Shown here one piece after another: positions 7,695 through 16,020 of a stretch of 64,000 nt of DNA (the stretch's first letter is position 1; each line of letters begins with the position of its first letter). Location: assembly GCA_910579965.1 (NCBI GenBank), contig CAJTWF010000004.1:45958-109957 (forward strand), in the 5' to 3' direction. The DNA is from an uncultured Oscillospiraceae bacterium. GTDB lineage: Bacteria > Bacillota > Clostridia > Oscillospirales > Oscillospiraceae. Position numbers and translations under genes: made by a program. A model generated the notes under the pieces. The model searched no databases and was not told where the DNA came from. It worked only from the letters and a program-made list of their open reading frames with translations.

Positions 7695-8756
7695 ATGAAA
7701 AAAGCGATTTCCCTGCTGCTGGCACTGATCCTGGTTCTGAGCCTGACCGCCTGCGACGGCCATGACGCGCCCGCAAATGACGCCAACACAGAAAACACTC
7801 AGCCCGACGGCATCCAGCAGTCCAGCGAGCCCGAGGATACCTCCAGACCGGATACCCAGCCGGAGGCCAGCTACTACCCGGTTACCATCACTACCTACGA
7901 CTACGAGGGCAGCGAGATCGAAACCACCTATGAAAAAGCCCCCGAGAAGGTTCTGTGTGTCTACCAGGGCACCATTGAAACCATGATCGCCCTGGGCCTG
8001 GAGGACCACGTCATTGCCAGCTACGGCCTGGACAACCCGGTCAAGGCGGAGTGGGAGGCCGGTTTTGCCAAGATGAACTACAACGAGGATGTCTTTGCGC
8101 CTGATAAGGAGACTGTCCTTATGATGGAACCGGATATGATCTTCTCCTGGGGCTCTCTTTTCAGCGAGAAAAATCTGGGTAACCAGCCTGAGTGGATCAC
8201 CAATGGGACCAACACCTACATCAGCACAAACACCCGCAAGGGCGGCAGCCGCATTCTGGAGAACGAGTACACCGATCTGCTCAACATCGGCAAAATCTTC
8301 AATGTGGAGGATAAGGCCCAGGCCATCGTAGATGAAATGAAGAGCGAGATTGCCGGCGTCCTGGAACAGACCAAGGACCAGGACGCGCCCCGGGTGGCCG
8401 TTATTGAGTTCCTGAACGAGGACATCTCCAACTACGGAGCCTCCTCCCTGGGCGGCGATATGGTAACCCAGCTGGGCGGCGAGCTGGTGGAGCCGGAGGC
8501 CAGTTCCATCGGCAAAGAGGACCTGTTGGGCCTCGATCCGGATGTGATCTTTGTGGTCTACATGGCCCGCACCGAGGGCGTGGAGGAGGAGATGCGCGCC
8601 AAGGTGGTGGACGATCCCGCCTTTGCTGAGCTGAACGCAGTGAAGAACGGCCGGGTCTACACCATCATGCTGGGCGACATGTACGCCAGCACCGTCCGCT
8701 CCATCGACGGCATCCGCACCTTCGCCGCCGGGATGTACCCGGAGCTGTACCAGTAA
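7695..8756 (+). CDS. Cobalamin/iron-complex ABC transporter substrate-binding lipoprotein (BtuF-like)
   Basis: A 353-residue lipoprotein. The signal peptide MKKAISLLLALILV ends in the lipobox LTAC (Cys about 19). A low-complexity linker of about 35 residues is followed by a class III binding-protein fold (Peripla_BP_2). Family segments include APEKVLCVYQGTIETMIALGLED and a C-terminal VKNGRVYTI. It delivers ligand to the membrane permease encoded next. The ATG at 7695 is preceded by AAAGGAGAA. The riboswitch points to cobalamin or a corrinoid; sequence alone cannot exclude a siderophore. Confidence 0.88.
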   Translation: MKKAISLLLALILVLSLTACDGHDAPANDANTENTQPDGIQQSSEPEDTSRPDTQPEASYYPVTITTYDYEGSEIETTYEKAPEKVLCVYQGTIETMIALGLEDHVIASYGLDNPVKAEWEAGFAKMNYNEDVFAPDKETVLMMEPDMIFSWGSLFSEKNLGNQPEWITNGTNTYISTNTRKGGSRILENEYTDLLNIGKIFNVEDKAQAIVDEMKSEIAGVLEQTKDQDAPRVAVIEFLNEDISNYGASSLGGDMVTQLGGELVEPEASSIGKEDLLGLDPDVIFVVYMARTEGVEEEMRAKVVDDPAFAELNAVKNGRVYTIMLGDMYASTVRSIDGIRTFAAGMYPELYQ

Positions 8757-8759
8757 GCC

Positions 8760-9824
8760 GTGGCCGGCCGGAAGGATAACTGCCGTGCCTCGCTGTGGCT
8801 GGCGGCGCTGATCCTGCTGCTGGCGGCGCTGGCGCTGTCCCTGCTGGCGGCGGTGACCATCGGAAGTACGGACATCCCCATCTCGGACGTGTACCATGTG
8901 ATCTTCTACAAACTCTTCGGCGCGGGGGACCCCGTCTGGGGGGAGGGGAACCTCTTCCGGGCGGTATGGTTCCTCCGCCTGCCGCGGCTGATCCTGGCGG
9001 CGGGCATCGGCGTGAGCCTGTCTGTATGTGGCGTGGTCATGCAGGCGGTGGTGAAAAACCCTTTGGCGGACCCCTATGTGCTGGGTATTTCCTCCGGCGC
9101 GTCCCTGGGTGCCACCCTGGCAATCATGGTGGGCGTTGGGACGGTATTCGGCGCAAATTCCATCGGTATCATGGCTTTCTTGGGAGCTTTCGGGGTATCG
9201 CTCCTGGTGGTGGGGCTGGCCAACGTCGGAAGCCGCGCCAACTCTGTGAAGCTGCTTCTGGCGGGCATGGCGGTCAGCAGCGTGTGCGGCGCGTTCTCCA
9301 ACTTCATCGTCTATACCGCCCATGACCGGGAGGGGATGCAGACAGTGACCTACTGGATGATGGGCTCCCTGGCGGGTGCCACCTGGGAGGGCGACGCAGC
9401 GGTGCTGCTGGTGGCGCTCCTGGGGGCGGGCTTCTTCTGGACCCAGCACCGGAACCTGAACCTGATGCTCCTGGGCGACGAGAGCGCCATCACCCTGGGC
9501 ACGGACCTCCACCGCTGGCGGCAGTTATACCTGCTGGTGTCGGCAGCGATGGTGGGCTTTGCGGTCTACTCCGCCGGGATGATTGGTTTTGTGGGCTTGG
9601 TGGTGCCCCACGCGGTGCGGATGCTCTTCGGCACGGACCACAAGAAGCTCATCCCCCTGTGCGCCCTGTCGGGCGCGGTGTTCCTGGTGTGGGCGGATGT
9701 GGCCTGCCGGGTCATCATCCCCGGCACGGAGCTGCCCATCGGCATCCTGACCTCCATGATTGGCGCGCCCTGCTTTATCTATCTGATGGCCCGCAAGAAA
9801 TACGGCTTCGGAGGTGGCGGCTGA
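8760..9824 (+). CDS. FecCD/BtuC-family ABC transporter permease
   Basis: A 354-residue polytopic permease of the BtuC/FecCD family with about ten hydrophobic helices. Recognisable segments are RLPRLILAAGIGVSLSVCG, VVKNPLADPYVLGISSGAS (the canonical NPLADP..LGISSGA stretch) and GLVVPHAVRMLFGTDH near the C-terminus, where the ATPase docks. A GTG start lies 3 bases after the stop of the binding-protein gene, and the end overlaps the ATPase start (TGATG). Cobalamin uptake is inferred from the upstream riboswitch. Confidence 0.93.
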   Translation: MAGRKDNCRASLWLAALILLLAALALSLLAAVTIGSTDIPISDVYHVIFYKLFGAGDPVWGEGNLFRAVWFLRLPRLILAAGIGVSLSVCGVVMQAVVKNPLADPYVLGISSGASLGATLAIMVGVGTVFGANSIGIMAFLGAFGVSLLVVGLANVGSRANSVKLLLAGMAVSSVCGAFSNFIVYTAHDREGMQTVTYWMMGSLAGATWEGDAAVLLVALLGAGFFWTQHRNLNLMLLGDESAITLGTDLHRWRQLYLLVSAAMVGFAVYSAGMIGFVGLVVPHAVRMLFGTDHKKLIPLCALSGAVFLVWADVACRVIIPGTELPIGILTSMIGAPCFIYLMARKKYGFGGGG

Positions 9825-10597
9825 TGAAAATTGAGACCAAAGCCCTGGAAGCCCTTCTGAGCGGCAGCCATATTCTCAAGGGCATTGACCTGGACATCGG
9901 TGACCGGGAGCTGGTGGGCGTTATCGGCCCCAACGGCAGCGGCAAGTCTACCCTGCTCAAATGCATTTACCGGGTGCTGAAGCCCGCAAAGGGCGCGGTG
10001 TATTTGGACAGCAAACCTCTGGACAGCTATAGTTACCGGGATTCTGCCCGACGTGTCGCCGTGGTGGCGCAGCATAACTACTACAACTTTGATTTCGCCG
10101 TCAAGGATGTGGTACTCATGGGTCGGTCCCCTCACAAGCGAGCCCTGGATCGGGACACCGCCGAGGATTGGCAGATCGTGGCGGAGTCTCTGGAGACGGT
10201 GGGCATGACGGCCTTTGCGGACCGCTCGTTCTCCACCCTATCCGGTGGGGAGCAGCAGCGGGTCATCCTGGCCCGCGCCCTGGCCCAGCGGACGCCCTGC
10301 CTGATCCTGGACGAGCCTACCAACCATCTGGACATCAAATACCAGCTCCAGCTGATGGATCTGGTGCGGGGGCTGGACCGGACGGTCATTGCCGCCGTCC
10401 ACGACCTGAACATCGCCGCTATGTACTGCGACAGGCTGTACGCCGTAAAGGCCGGCAGGATCGTCGGACAGGGCGCGCCGAAGACACTGCTGACGTCGGA
10501 ATTCATCCGGGAAGTCTACGAGGTGGACGCGCAGGTCATGACGGACGGGGATGGATGTCTCCATATCCTGTTTCATCCCGGCGGAAGAGGGGCTTGA
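9824..10597 (+). CDS. ABC transporter ATP-binding protein, FecE/BtuD type
   Basis: A 257-residue ATPase that powers the adjacent importer. Walker A is GPNGSGKST (about 36-44), the signature is LSGGEQQRV (about 136-144), Walker B is LILDEPT (about 156-162) and the switch histidine is in AVHDLN. The ATG at 9824 shares bases with the permease stop. The family is FepC/BtuD-like, matching a complete SBP-permease-ATPase importer. The operon ends at a 16-bp hairpin just downstream. Confidence 0.94.
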   Translation: MKIETKALEALLSGSHILKGIDLDIGDRELVGVIGPNGSGKSTLLKCIYRVLKPAKGAVYLDSKPLDSYSYRDSARRVAVVAQHNYYNFDFAVKDVVLMGRSPHKRALDRDTAEDWQIVAESLETVGMTAFADRSFSTLSGGEQQRVILARALAQRTPCLILDEPTNHLDIKYQLQLMDLVRGLDRTVIAAVHDLNIAAMYCDRLYAVKAGRIVGQGAPKTLLTSEFIREVYEVDAQVMTDGDGCLHILFHPGGRGA

Positions 10598-10613
10598 CAG
10601 GGAATGCCGGAAA

Positions 10614-10650
10614 AGAGGGCAGACGGCGCGTTCAGCGCCGTCTGCCCTCT
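10614..10650. terminator. Bidirectional hairpin terminator
   Basis: A perfect 16-bp stem with loop GTTCA lies between the convergent importer operon (+) and the MATE gene (-). On the minus strand it is followed by TTTTCC; on the plus strand no T tract follows. Confidence 0.8.
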
Positions 10651-10662
10651 CCGCCTGACGCG

Positions 10663-12054
10663 TCAGGCGCTGTGATCGCAGCTGCAATTCTCTCCCATTG
10701 TCTTTTTCCGGGGGAGAAGGGGGCGGTCCGGGCACGTCAGCTTCCGATAGCAGAAGAAGTAGGCGGGCAGCAGGAACAGGTCCGCCATAATCCACGCGGC
10801 GGGGGAGGCGAAGCAGGCGGCGGTGAACCCGAAGGCCGGCACCAGGAACGCCAGACCCGCCCGGGCTGCCATCTCCAGCACGCCGGCCAGGGTGGCCAGG
10901 GGGGAGAAGCCCATGCCCTGGATCATGAAGCGCACGATGTTCACCAGGGACAGGGGGAAGAAGAACAGGGCATTGATGAACAGGTACTGCCGGGCCAGGG
11001 GCAGCAGGGAGGCGCTGCCCGCGTCCAGAAACAGCATGATGAGGGGATCGGCCAGCACCAGCAGGGCCCCCAGGGAGAGGGCGGAATAGGCCGCGCCCAG
11101 GGACACGCAGGAGCGGAGCCCCTGGTGAAGGCGCTCCCACCGGCCCGCCCCCACGTTCTGTCCGCCGTAGGTGGCCATGGTGCTGCCCATGGCGTCAAAG
11201 GGGCAGCACAGGAACATGGAAACCTTGGTGGCGGCGGTGACGGAGGTGACGTAGACCGTGCCCAGGCCGTTCACCGCGGTCTGAATCATGACGCTGCCCA
11301 CGGCGGTGATGGAGTATTGCAGCCCCATGGGCAGGCCCATCAGGCACAGCTCCCCCATGCGGCGGCGGTCCCAGCGCCAGTCCCCGGCCTCGGTGCGCAG
11401 AATCGGATATCCCCGCACCATCCGCACGAGGCACCCAACCCCCGCCAAAGCCTGGGCCAGCACCGTGGCCAGGGCCGCGCCGAACACATCCAGATGGAAG
11501 GTGAGGATGAACAGCACGTCCAGGGCGATGTTGACCAGGGAGGAGACGATCAGCCAGATCACCGGCGTCCGGCTGTCCCCCAAGGACCGGAGAATGCCCG
11601 CGCAGAAGTTGTAGAGGAAGAAGGCGGGCAGTCCGGCGAAGATGGTGACAATATAGCTGTAGGAGCGCTGATAGATGTCCGCCGGGGTGTTCATGGCCGT
11701 GAGGATGACGTCACAGAGGAGCACCGTGGCGGCGGTGAGGGCCGCGCCAATGATGAGGCACAGCCATACGCCGCTGGCAGTACACCGGCGCAGCTCCTGG
11801 TGATTCTCCGCGCCGAAGTGCTGGGCCACCGGGATAGCGAAGCCGCCGCACACGCCGGCACAGAAGCCTACCACCAGGAAGTTGATGGACCCGGTGGCGC
11901 CCACCGCCGCCAGGGCCGCACCCCCAAGGGTCTTGCCCACGATGGCGGTGTCCACCACGTTGTAGAGCTGCTGGAACAGGTATCCAAACAGCACAGGAAT
12001 GCCGAAGCTGAGGATCAGCCTCATGGGGCTGCCCTTGGTGAGATTTTTTGTCAT
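10663..12054 (-). CDS. MATE-family multidrug/cation efflux transporter
   Basis: A 463-residue membrane protein with about 12 hydrophobic helices, the usual MATE length. N-terminal family features are seen in FGIPVLFGYLFQQLYNVVD followed by TAIVGKTLG and GATGSINFLV. The middle GLPMGLQYS and the C-terminal half repeat the fold. It couples Na+ or H+ influx to export of cationic compounds; the substrate cannot be read from sequence. It is a stand-alone minus-strand gene. A perfect 12-bp palindrome upstream (12173-12184) may be an operator. Confidence 0.93.
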   Translation of the reverse strand: MTKNLTKGSPMRLILSFGIPVLFGYLFQQLYNVVDTAIVGKTLGGAALAAVGATGSINFLVVGFCAGVCGGFAIPVAQHFGAENHQELRRCTASGVWLCLIIGAALTAATVLLCDVILTAMNTPADIYQRSYSYIVTIFAGLPAFFLYNFCAGILRSLGDSRTPVIWLIVSSLVNIALDVLFILTFHLDVFGAALATVLAQALAGVGCLVRMVRGYPILRTEAGDWRWDRRRMGELCLMGLPMGLQYSITAVGSVMIQTAVNGLGTVYVTSVTAATKVSMFLCCPFDAMGSTMATYGGQNVGAGRWERLHQGLRSCVSLGAAYSALSLGALLVLADPLIMLFLDAGSASLLPLARQYLFINALFFFPLSLVNIVRFMIQGMGFSPLATLAGVLEMAARAGLAFLVPAFGFTAACFASPAAWIMADLFLLPAYFFCYRKLTCPDRPLLPRKKTMGENCSCDHSA

Positions 12055-12172
12055 AGTCGATACCTCAAATTGTACGGGCCGGCGGGACCCCGGATCCCGC
12101 CGGAAGGGGGAGGGGCCACAGGAAACTTGAGCTATTATAGTCGATTATAACAAAAAAGCAAGCGTCAATTTA

Positions 12173-12184
12173 GGCAATATTGCC
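12173..12184. promoter_or_regulatory. Palindrome upstream of the MATE gene, candidate operator
   Basis: GGCAATATTGCC is a perfect 12-bp palindrome in the 169-base gap between the MATE gene and the Lar-like gene. Nearby minus-strand sequence holds TTGACG and two TATAAT-like hexamers, but at 13- and 23-base spacings, so the promoter is uncertain. Placement suits a repressor site. Confidence 0.4.
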
Positions 12185-12223
12185 ATCGTTTCAGGGGGCT
12201 GCCCTTGTGCAAAATGATATGTC

Positions 12224-12448
12224 TCAGTCGCCGGGACCGGGGTGGATGACCTTGCCCAGGTTCCAGTTGCGGGCCACCCGGCGGGCGGCGTCCTGACGCT
12301 CCTCCTCATTGCGGTAGGAGAGCTCGGCGGTGTGGCTGCCGCAGTCCAGGCACTGGACGTAGAGGCACCAGCCGCCCTCCTCCTCGATGATGCCCGCGCC
12401 GTGACAGCAGGGGCAGTCCTGGAGCTCGATGTCTTCAAAGGGATTCAT
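12224..12448 (-). CDS. Lar-family-like zinc-ribbon small protein
   Basis: A 74-residue protein with two cysteine pairs (CPCCHG at about 12-17 and CLDCGS at about 33-38) and a tail rich in Glu/Arg ending ARRVARNWN. The arrangement C-x2-C..G..C-x2-CG...A..A...WN matches the Lar restriction-alleviation family, first known from phage and the Rac prophage but common as a chromosomal orphan in Firmicutes. No restriction system or phage gene lies beside it, so an anti-restriction role is not supported here. It has its own promoter. Confidence 0.7.
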   Translation of the reverse strand: MNPFEDIELQDCPCCHGAGIIEEEGGWCLYVQCLDCGSHTAELSYRNEEERQDAARRVARNWNLGKVIHPGPGD

Positions 12449-12480
12449 AAAGGCGTCCTCCTAAGATCAGATTGTTCCCC

Positions 12481-12509
12481 ATTGTACCACAGCTTCTGCA
12501 AAAGGACAA
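12481..12509 (-). promoter_or_regulatory. SigA-type promoter of the Lar-like gene, with a palindrome over the -35
   Basis: On the minus strand TTGTCC (12509-12504) and TACAAT (12486-12481) are spaced 17 bases, about 33 bases ahead of the start codon. The -35 is part of an inverted repeat, GGACA-ACC-TGTCC (12504-12516), which could be an operator. Confidence 0.7.
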
Positions 12510-12641
12510 CCTGTCCCTCTGTGGAAACAGGGAAATCAAATTTTGCAGCGGCAGCTTGATCTTTGCGGGGGCTGTAAAAATGGATTTCCCCGGGGGATTC
12601 CCGCAGGGGGCGTCCGGCTGGCAGGGATTCCGGCAAAAGGG

Positions 12642-14375
12642 TCAGGGGAACCGGACCGTCACCGTCAGCGTCTCCCCCTGGCACTGGGCCTCCACGCTGC
12701 CGCCCATGGCCTCGGTGAGCTGCCGGGCGATGGACAGTCCCAGGCCCGTGGCCTGCCGGCCTGTCTGGACCGTGAAGTATCGGTCAAAGAGCTTCTGGGC
12801 CAGCAGGGCCGTCATGCCCGGGGCGGTGTTGGAGAAGGTGAGGGTACCGTCCGCCTCCAGGGAGACCGACAGGTCCCCGGCGCTGTACTTGACCGCGTTG
12901 GACAGGATGTTGCCCAGCACCCGGCCCAGGGCGGCCCGGTCCAGCTGCCGGACCACCGGCTCCTCCGGCAGGCGGATCTCCGGGGCAATGCCCCTGGCGG
13001 ACAGCACCGGATACCACGCCGCCAGGCTCTCCTCCAGGGCCGGGCCCAGGCTCACCGCCTCCGGGGACCCGCCGCTGCGGGCGGAGAGGGCCACGGCGTA
13101 CTGGAAGAACTCCTCTGTCAGCTGCCGCAGGTGGTCCGTCCGGTCCCGGATGAGGTCCAGGTACCGCGCCGCGTCCGGGCTCGTCTCCTCCCCCTCCAGC
13201 AGGTCCATGTAGCCGCAGATGGCGGTGAGGGGGGTGCGCAGATCATGGGAGATGTTGGCCACCGCGTCCTTGAGGGCCTGATCTCCCTGCCGGTACCGGC
13301 AGCGCTCCTGGCGCAGCAGGCGGAGCTGGCTGTTGAGGCCGGCGGCCAGACGGCGCATGGCCCGGTCCTGGCTGGAGATGGAGAGGAGGGTGTTGGTGTC
13401 CGTCTCCAGGCGCTCCTGGAGCCCCCGGCGGATCTCCTCCGCCGAGCGGCGCATGAGCAGGATCTTCCACGCCAGCAGCGCGGAGACAGCCGACAAAAGG
13501 GCGCACAGGGTCAGGAGGAGATACGCCATGGAGAGACACCATCCGTTCACTTCAATTCCGCTTTTGCAAAGATACGGCAGGCCGCCCCCTATTTCACATC
13601 TTTTCTCCGGAAACAGGATACAGCCAAGAGAGGACATCCCGGTAATCCACAGCAGATTGCAGACAACCGCCCTCATGGGGTTCCACACCTCCCAGGCGGA
13701 AAGCTGCGCCGCCTGTCCATAGGGGTTAAGGTCATGCAGGACGCCGTATAAAGCGCGCCGGAAACCGCCTACGTAATGGGGATTGAGCGCTCCGTCCTTA
13801 TATTTTGTCTGTACCAGCAGTCCGTTTGTGTGCAGACAGAGGAACAGCATGAAGCACGCTATGCCAAGGCACCAGATCACGGCGCTTGTCTTGTCCCCGC
13901 ACACCAACGCGGCAACGGAAAACAGACAGCCGGTGGCTGCGCTCATGCCAATTCCCAGCAGGAAAAACCGGATAAACGCGCCCGCGGTTACATCATTCTC
14001 AAAAAAGACGCTGCCAACGCCCAGTGAAAAAAAGGTGGTGACGGCATAAACGCAGGTACATGCGATGCAGCTTGTCAGGATATGGGAGAGGACGATGCCG
14101 CTGCGGGTTTTGGCGGCAATCAGCTTGTTGCGGATCACGCCGTCGCTGAAATCCGTTCCCACAAATACGCCGACAAACGTCGCCGCTGCAAGGCCGTATA
14201 AGCTCAAGGGAAGAAACACCACCCGGCTCAAGGGCACAGTGTAGTCCATCGCCGTGGCCTGTACCGCCATCAGCGCAGAGGCTAAAAGAAGCATACCGGT
14301 CAGGCAAAGGAAAAATGCCCGGCTTTTCTGGAGCCGGTTACAATCGGCGCGTATCAGTTGAATCAAAGCAGCCAC
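12642..14375 (-). CDS. ABC-2 permease fused in frame to sensor histidine kinase (probable frameshift fusion)
   Basis: One open frame of 577 codons. Residues about 1-262 are an ABC-2/LanFEG-type permease (six hydrophobic helices; family segments FVGTDFSDGVIRNKLI). Residues about 276-577 are a complete histidine kinase: a short N-terminal helix, H-box ISHDLRTPLTAICGY, N-box NILSNAVKY and G-box GLGLSIARQL. The two sister permeases in this operon end LFxRKDLR-stop. Here removing one C from TTTCCGG (minus strand, 13609-13610) restores LFRRKDVK-stop at 13591-13589. The kinase would then start at GTG 13550. The permease part is about 50% GC and the kinase about 68%. The original state was almost surely two genes. 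Confidence 0.85.
   Translation of the reverse strand: MAALIQLIRADCNRLQKSRAFFLCLTGMLLLASALMAVQATAMDYTVPLSRVVFLPLSLYGLAAATFVGVFVGTDFSDGVIRNKLIAAKTRSGIVLSHILTSCIACTCVYAVTTFFSLGVGSVFFENDVTAGAFIRFFLLGIGMSAATGCLFSVAALVCGDKTSAVIWCLGIACFMLFLCLHTNGLLVQTKYKDGALNPHYVGGFRRALYGVLHDLNPYGQAAQLSAWEVWNPMRAVVCNLLWITGMSSLGCILFPEKRCEIGGGLPYLCKSGIEVNGWCLSMAYLLLTLCALLSAVSALLAWKILLMRRSAEEIRRGLQERLETDTNTLLSISSQDRAMRRLAAGLNSQLRLLRQERCRYRQGDQALKDAVANISHDLRTPLTAICGYMDLLEGEETSPDAARYLDLIRDRTDHLRQLTEEFFQYAVALSARSGGSPEAVSLGPALEESLAAWYPVLSARGIAPEIRLPEEPVVRQLDRAALGRVLGNILSNAVKYSAGDLSVSLEADGTLTFSNTAPGMTALLAQKLFDRYFTVQTGRQATGLGLSIARQLTEAMGGSVEAQCQGETLTVTVRFP
13589..13613 (-). other. Probable one-base insertion that removes the permease stop codon
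   Basis: The minus strand reads CTG TTT CCG GAG AAA AGA TGT GAA ATA G. The neighbouring permease ends CTG TTT CAG AGA AAA GAT CTG CGA TAG. Deleting one C of the CC pair gives LFRRKDVK then TAG, matching the family ending. This supports a +1 insertion, either a real mutation or a base-call or assembly error. Confidence 0.8.
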
Positions 14376-14378
14376 CTC

Positions 14379-15188
14379 CTATCGCAGATCTTTTCTCTGA
14401 AACAGCGCCGCGCCTATGCCCGTGCTCCCGGCGGCGACGGCGAGGCTCAGCAGGGGGAGCCGCCAGAGGCTGGGCGTGTCCAGGCGGCTGACCTGGAGGT
14501 ACTGGCCTGTGGGCAGCGCGTCCAGGATTAGCTGCCAGAGGGCCAGGCGGATCTCCCGGTTGGCCGCGTCCAGATGCCGGCTCAGATACTCCAGCTCGTG
14601 GAACCCGAAGGAGCAGACCAGGGACGCGCCCACCGCCAGCAGCAGACCAGCGACGGCGGCGGAGGTCCGGCTGCCCAGGACCGTGGCCGTCAGCGTGACG
14701 GCAGACGCCCAGGCCGCCCGGGCCAGGAGCCCTACGGCGATCCAGGCCAGCAGCTGCCCCGGGGAGGCGGTGAGAAGCCGCCCGGTCATGCCCAGCACCG
14801 GATAGACGCACAGGGCCCCCGCCAGAAGCATATACAGCAGATCCAGCCCCAGGGCTGCGATGGCGCAGGAGAGGAGGTCCGCCAGATAGACGGCGGGCCG
14901 GGTGTGGCCCACGATCAGCTTGTTGTGCAGGGTGTTTTCGCTGTACTCCGTGCCCAGATGGACGCACAGCAGGGGGGCGGCGATCAGGGACGGAACGGAG
15001 AGATACCCCATGAGCCCGAATCCGGCGGTGAGGACGGACTCTATGGTGTAGCTCCCTGTATTGGCGGCGTAGTGGTCCCAGCAGACCAGGACCACCAGGG
15101 CCGTGTAGGCCAGCTCCGCCAGGAGGGCCAGCAGGAAGGCCCTGCTTTTCACCATGCGGCGGAGGCCGGCGGTAAGGAGATTTCCCAT
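14379..15188 (-). CDS. ABC-2 type permease, LanE/G-CprB-like
   Basis: A 269-residue membrane protein with about six hydrophobic helices. Family hallmarks are the N-terminal LRRMVKSRAFLLALL, the conserved HLGTEYSENTLHNKLIVGHTR loop region and the terminal LFQRKDLR. It is a subunit of a transporter like the LanFEG lantibiotic-immunity and CprABC peptide-resistance exporters, which remove antimicrobial peptides from the membrane. It is the second of three permeases in the operon and lies 3 bases upstream of the fused permease-kinase frame. Confidence 0.86.
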   Translation of the reverse strand: MGNLLTAGLRRMVKSRAFLLALLAELAYTALVVLVCWDHYAANTGSYTIESVLTAGFGLMGYLSVPSLIAAPLLCVHLGTEYSENTLHNKLIVGHTRPAVYLADLLSCAIAALGLDLLYMLLAGALCVYPVLGMTGRLLTASPGQLLAWIAVGLLARAAWASAVTLTATVLGSRTSAAVAGLLLAVGASLVCSFGFHELEYLSRHLDAANREIRLALWQLILDALPTGQYLQVSRLDTPSLWRLPLLSLAVAAGSTGIGAALFQRKDLR

Positions 15189-15198
15189 ACCCTGCCCC

Positions 15199-16020
15199 CT
15201 ATCTCAGGTCCTTGCGCTCAAAGAGGGCCAGACCGCCCAGGGTGAAAGCAGCCGTCACGCCCAGATCACACGCCAGCGCCCGCAGGGGGCTGAGCACCGA
15301 CAGGTTCTGGACCTGGATAGCCTGCCCGGTGGGGAAGAAATCCTGGAGAACCTCCAAAAACGTCCGCAGCGTACCGGAGACATAGCGGGGGTTGGGCTCC
15401 GGGCCCGCCATCTGTATCCCGTCCATGGTCGTGATGATGCCGCTGGAAAACTCCGGCTCAGAGAGGATGTTGTTCACCGTAGCGGCCCCCAGCAGCAGGG
15501 CGAAATAGGTCAGCACCACGGCAACTGTGGCGTGGCGGCCGCTGAGCAGCAGCCCCAGGAAGGTGAAGATGGCAGCAAAGGACACGGTGAAGCCCACGGC
15601 GATCAGGACATGATGCGCCCAGCCGGCGAGGCCGAATCCCCAGATCCCGATCATGGGAATGCCCACGCACCCGCCGGCAAGCCACGCGGCCATGATGAGG
15701 AGGGAGGCGGCCAGGACCGTGAGGAAATGGGCCAGATAGATATCCCGGCGGGTGTGGCCTGCGGCCAGCTTGTTGCGGACCGTTCCCTCGGCGTACTCCG
15801 CGTTCAGGAACATGGCGGCGAACATGGCGTCAAACAGGCCCAGCGCCATGACCATATTGAAATAGTACTCCTCCAGCTTGACGGCGAGGCCCAGGGAGAG
15901 GTCCTCCCGGCACCAGAAGAACATAAAGACGGCGGAGCAGGCCAGCACCACGCCAAAACATGTCCAGAACATCTCGTCCCGGCGCATCCGGAAGAAGTTG
16001 GCCCGCAGCAGGTTACGCAT
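15199..16020 (-). CDS. ABC-2 type permease, LanE/G-CprB-like
   Basis: A 273-residue membrane protein, paralogue of the next permease, with six hydrophobic helices, the loop FLNAEYAEGTVRNKLAAGHTR and the terminal LFERKDLR. It is predicted to form the membrane part of an antimicrobial-peptide exporter with the ATPase encoded just upstream. The ATG at 16020 has GGGAGGTG 5-8 bases before it and overlaps the ATPase stop by 8 bases; a GTG at 16029 is less likely. Confidence 0.86.
   Translation of the reverse strand: MRNLLRANFFRMRRDEMFWTCFGVVLACSAVFMFFWCREDLSLGLAVKLEEYYFNMVMALGLFDAMFAAMFLNAEYAEGTVRNKLAAGHTRRDIYLAHFLTVLAASLLIMAAWLAGGCVGIPMIGIWGFGLAGWAHHVLIAVGFTVSFAAIFTFLGLLLSGRHATVAVVLTYFALLLGAATVNNILSEPEFSSGIITTMDGIQMAGPEPNPRYVSGTLRTFLEVLQDFFPTGQAIQVQNLSVLSPLRALACDLGVTAAFTLGGLALFERKDLR

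Noticed and set aside
13550..14375. Permease-kinase fusion as a genuine new domain architecture
   Set aside because: Not fully excluded, but a single-base change restores the family C-terminus and stop, so a frameshift is the simpler reading.
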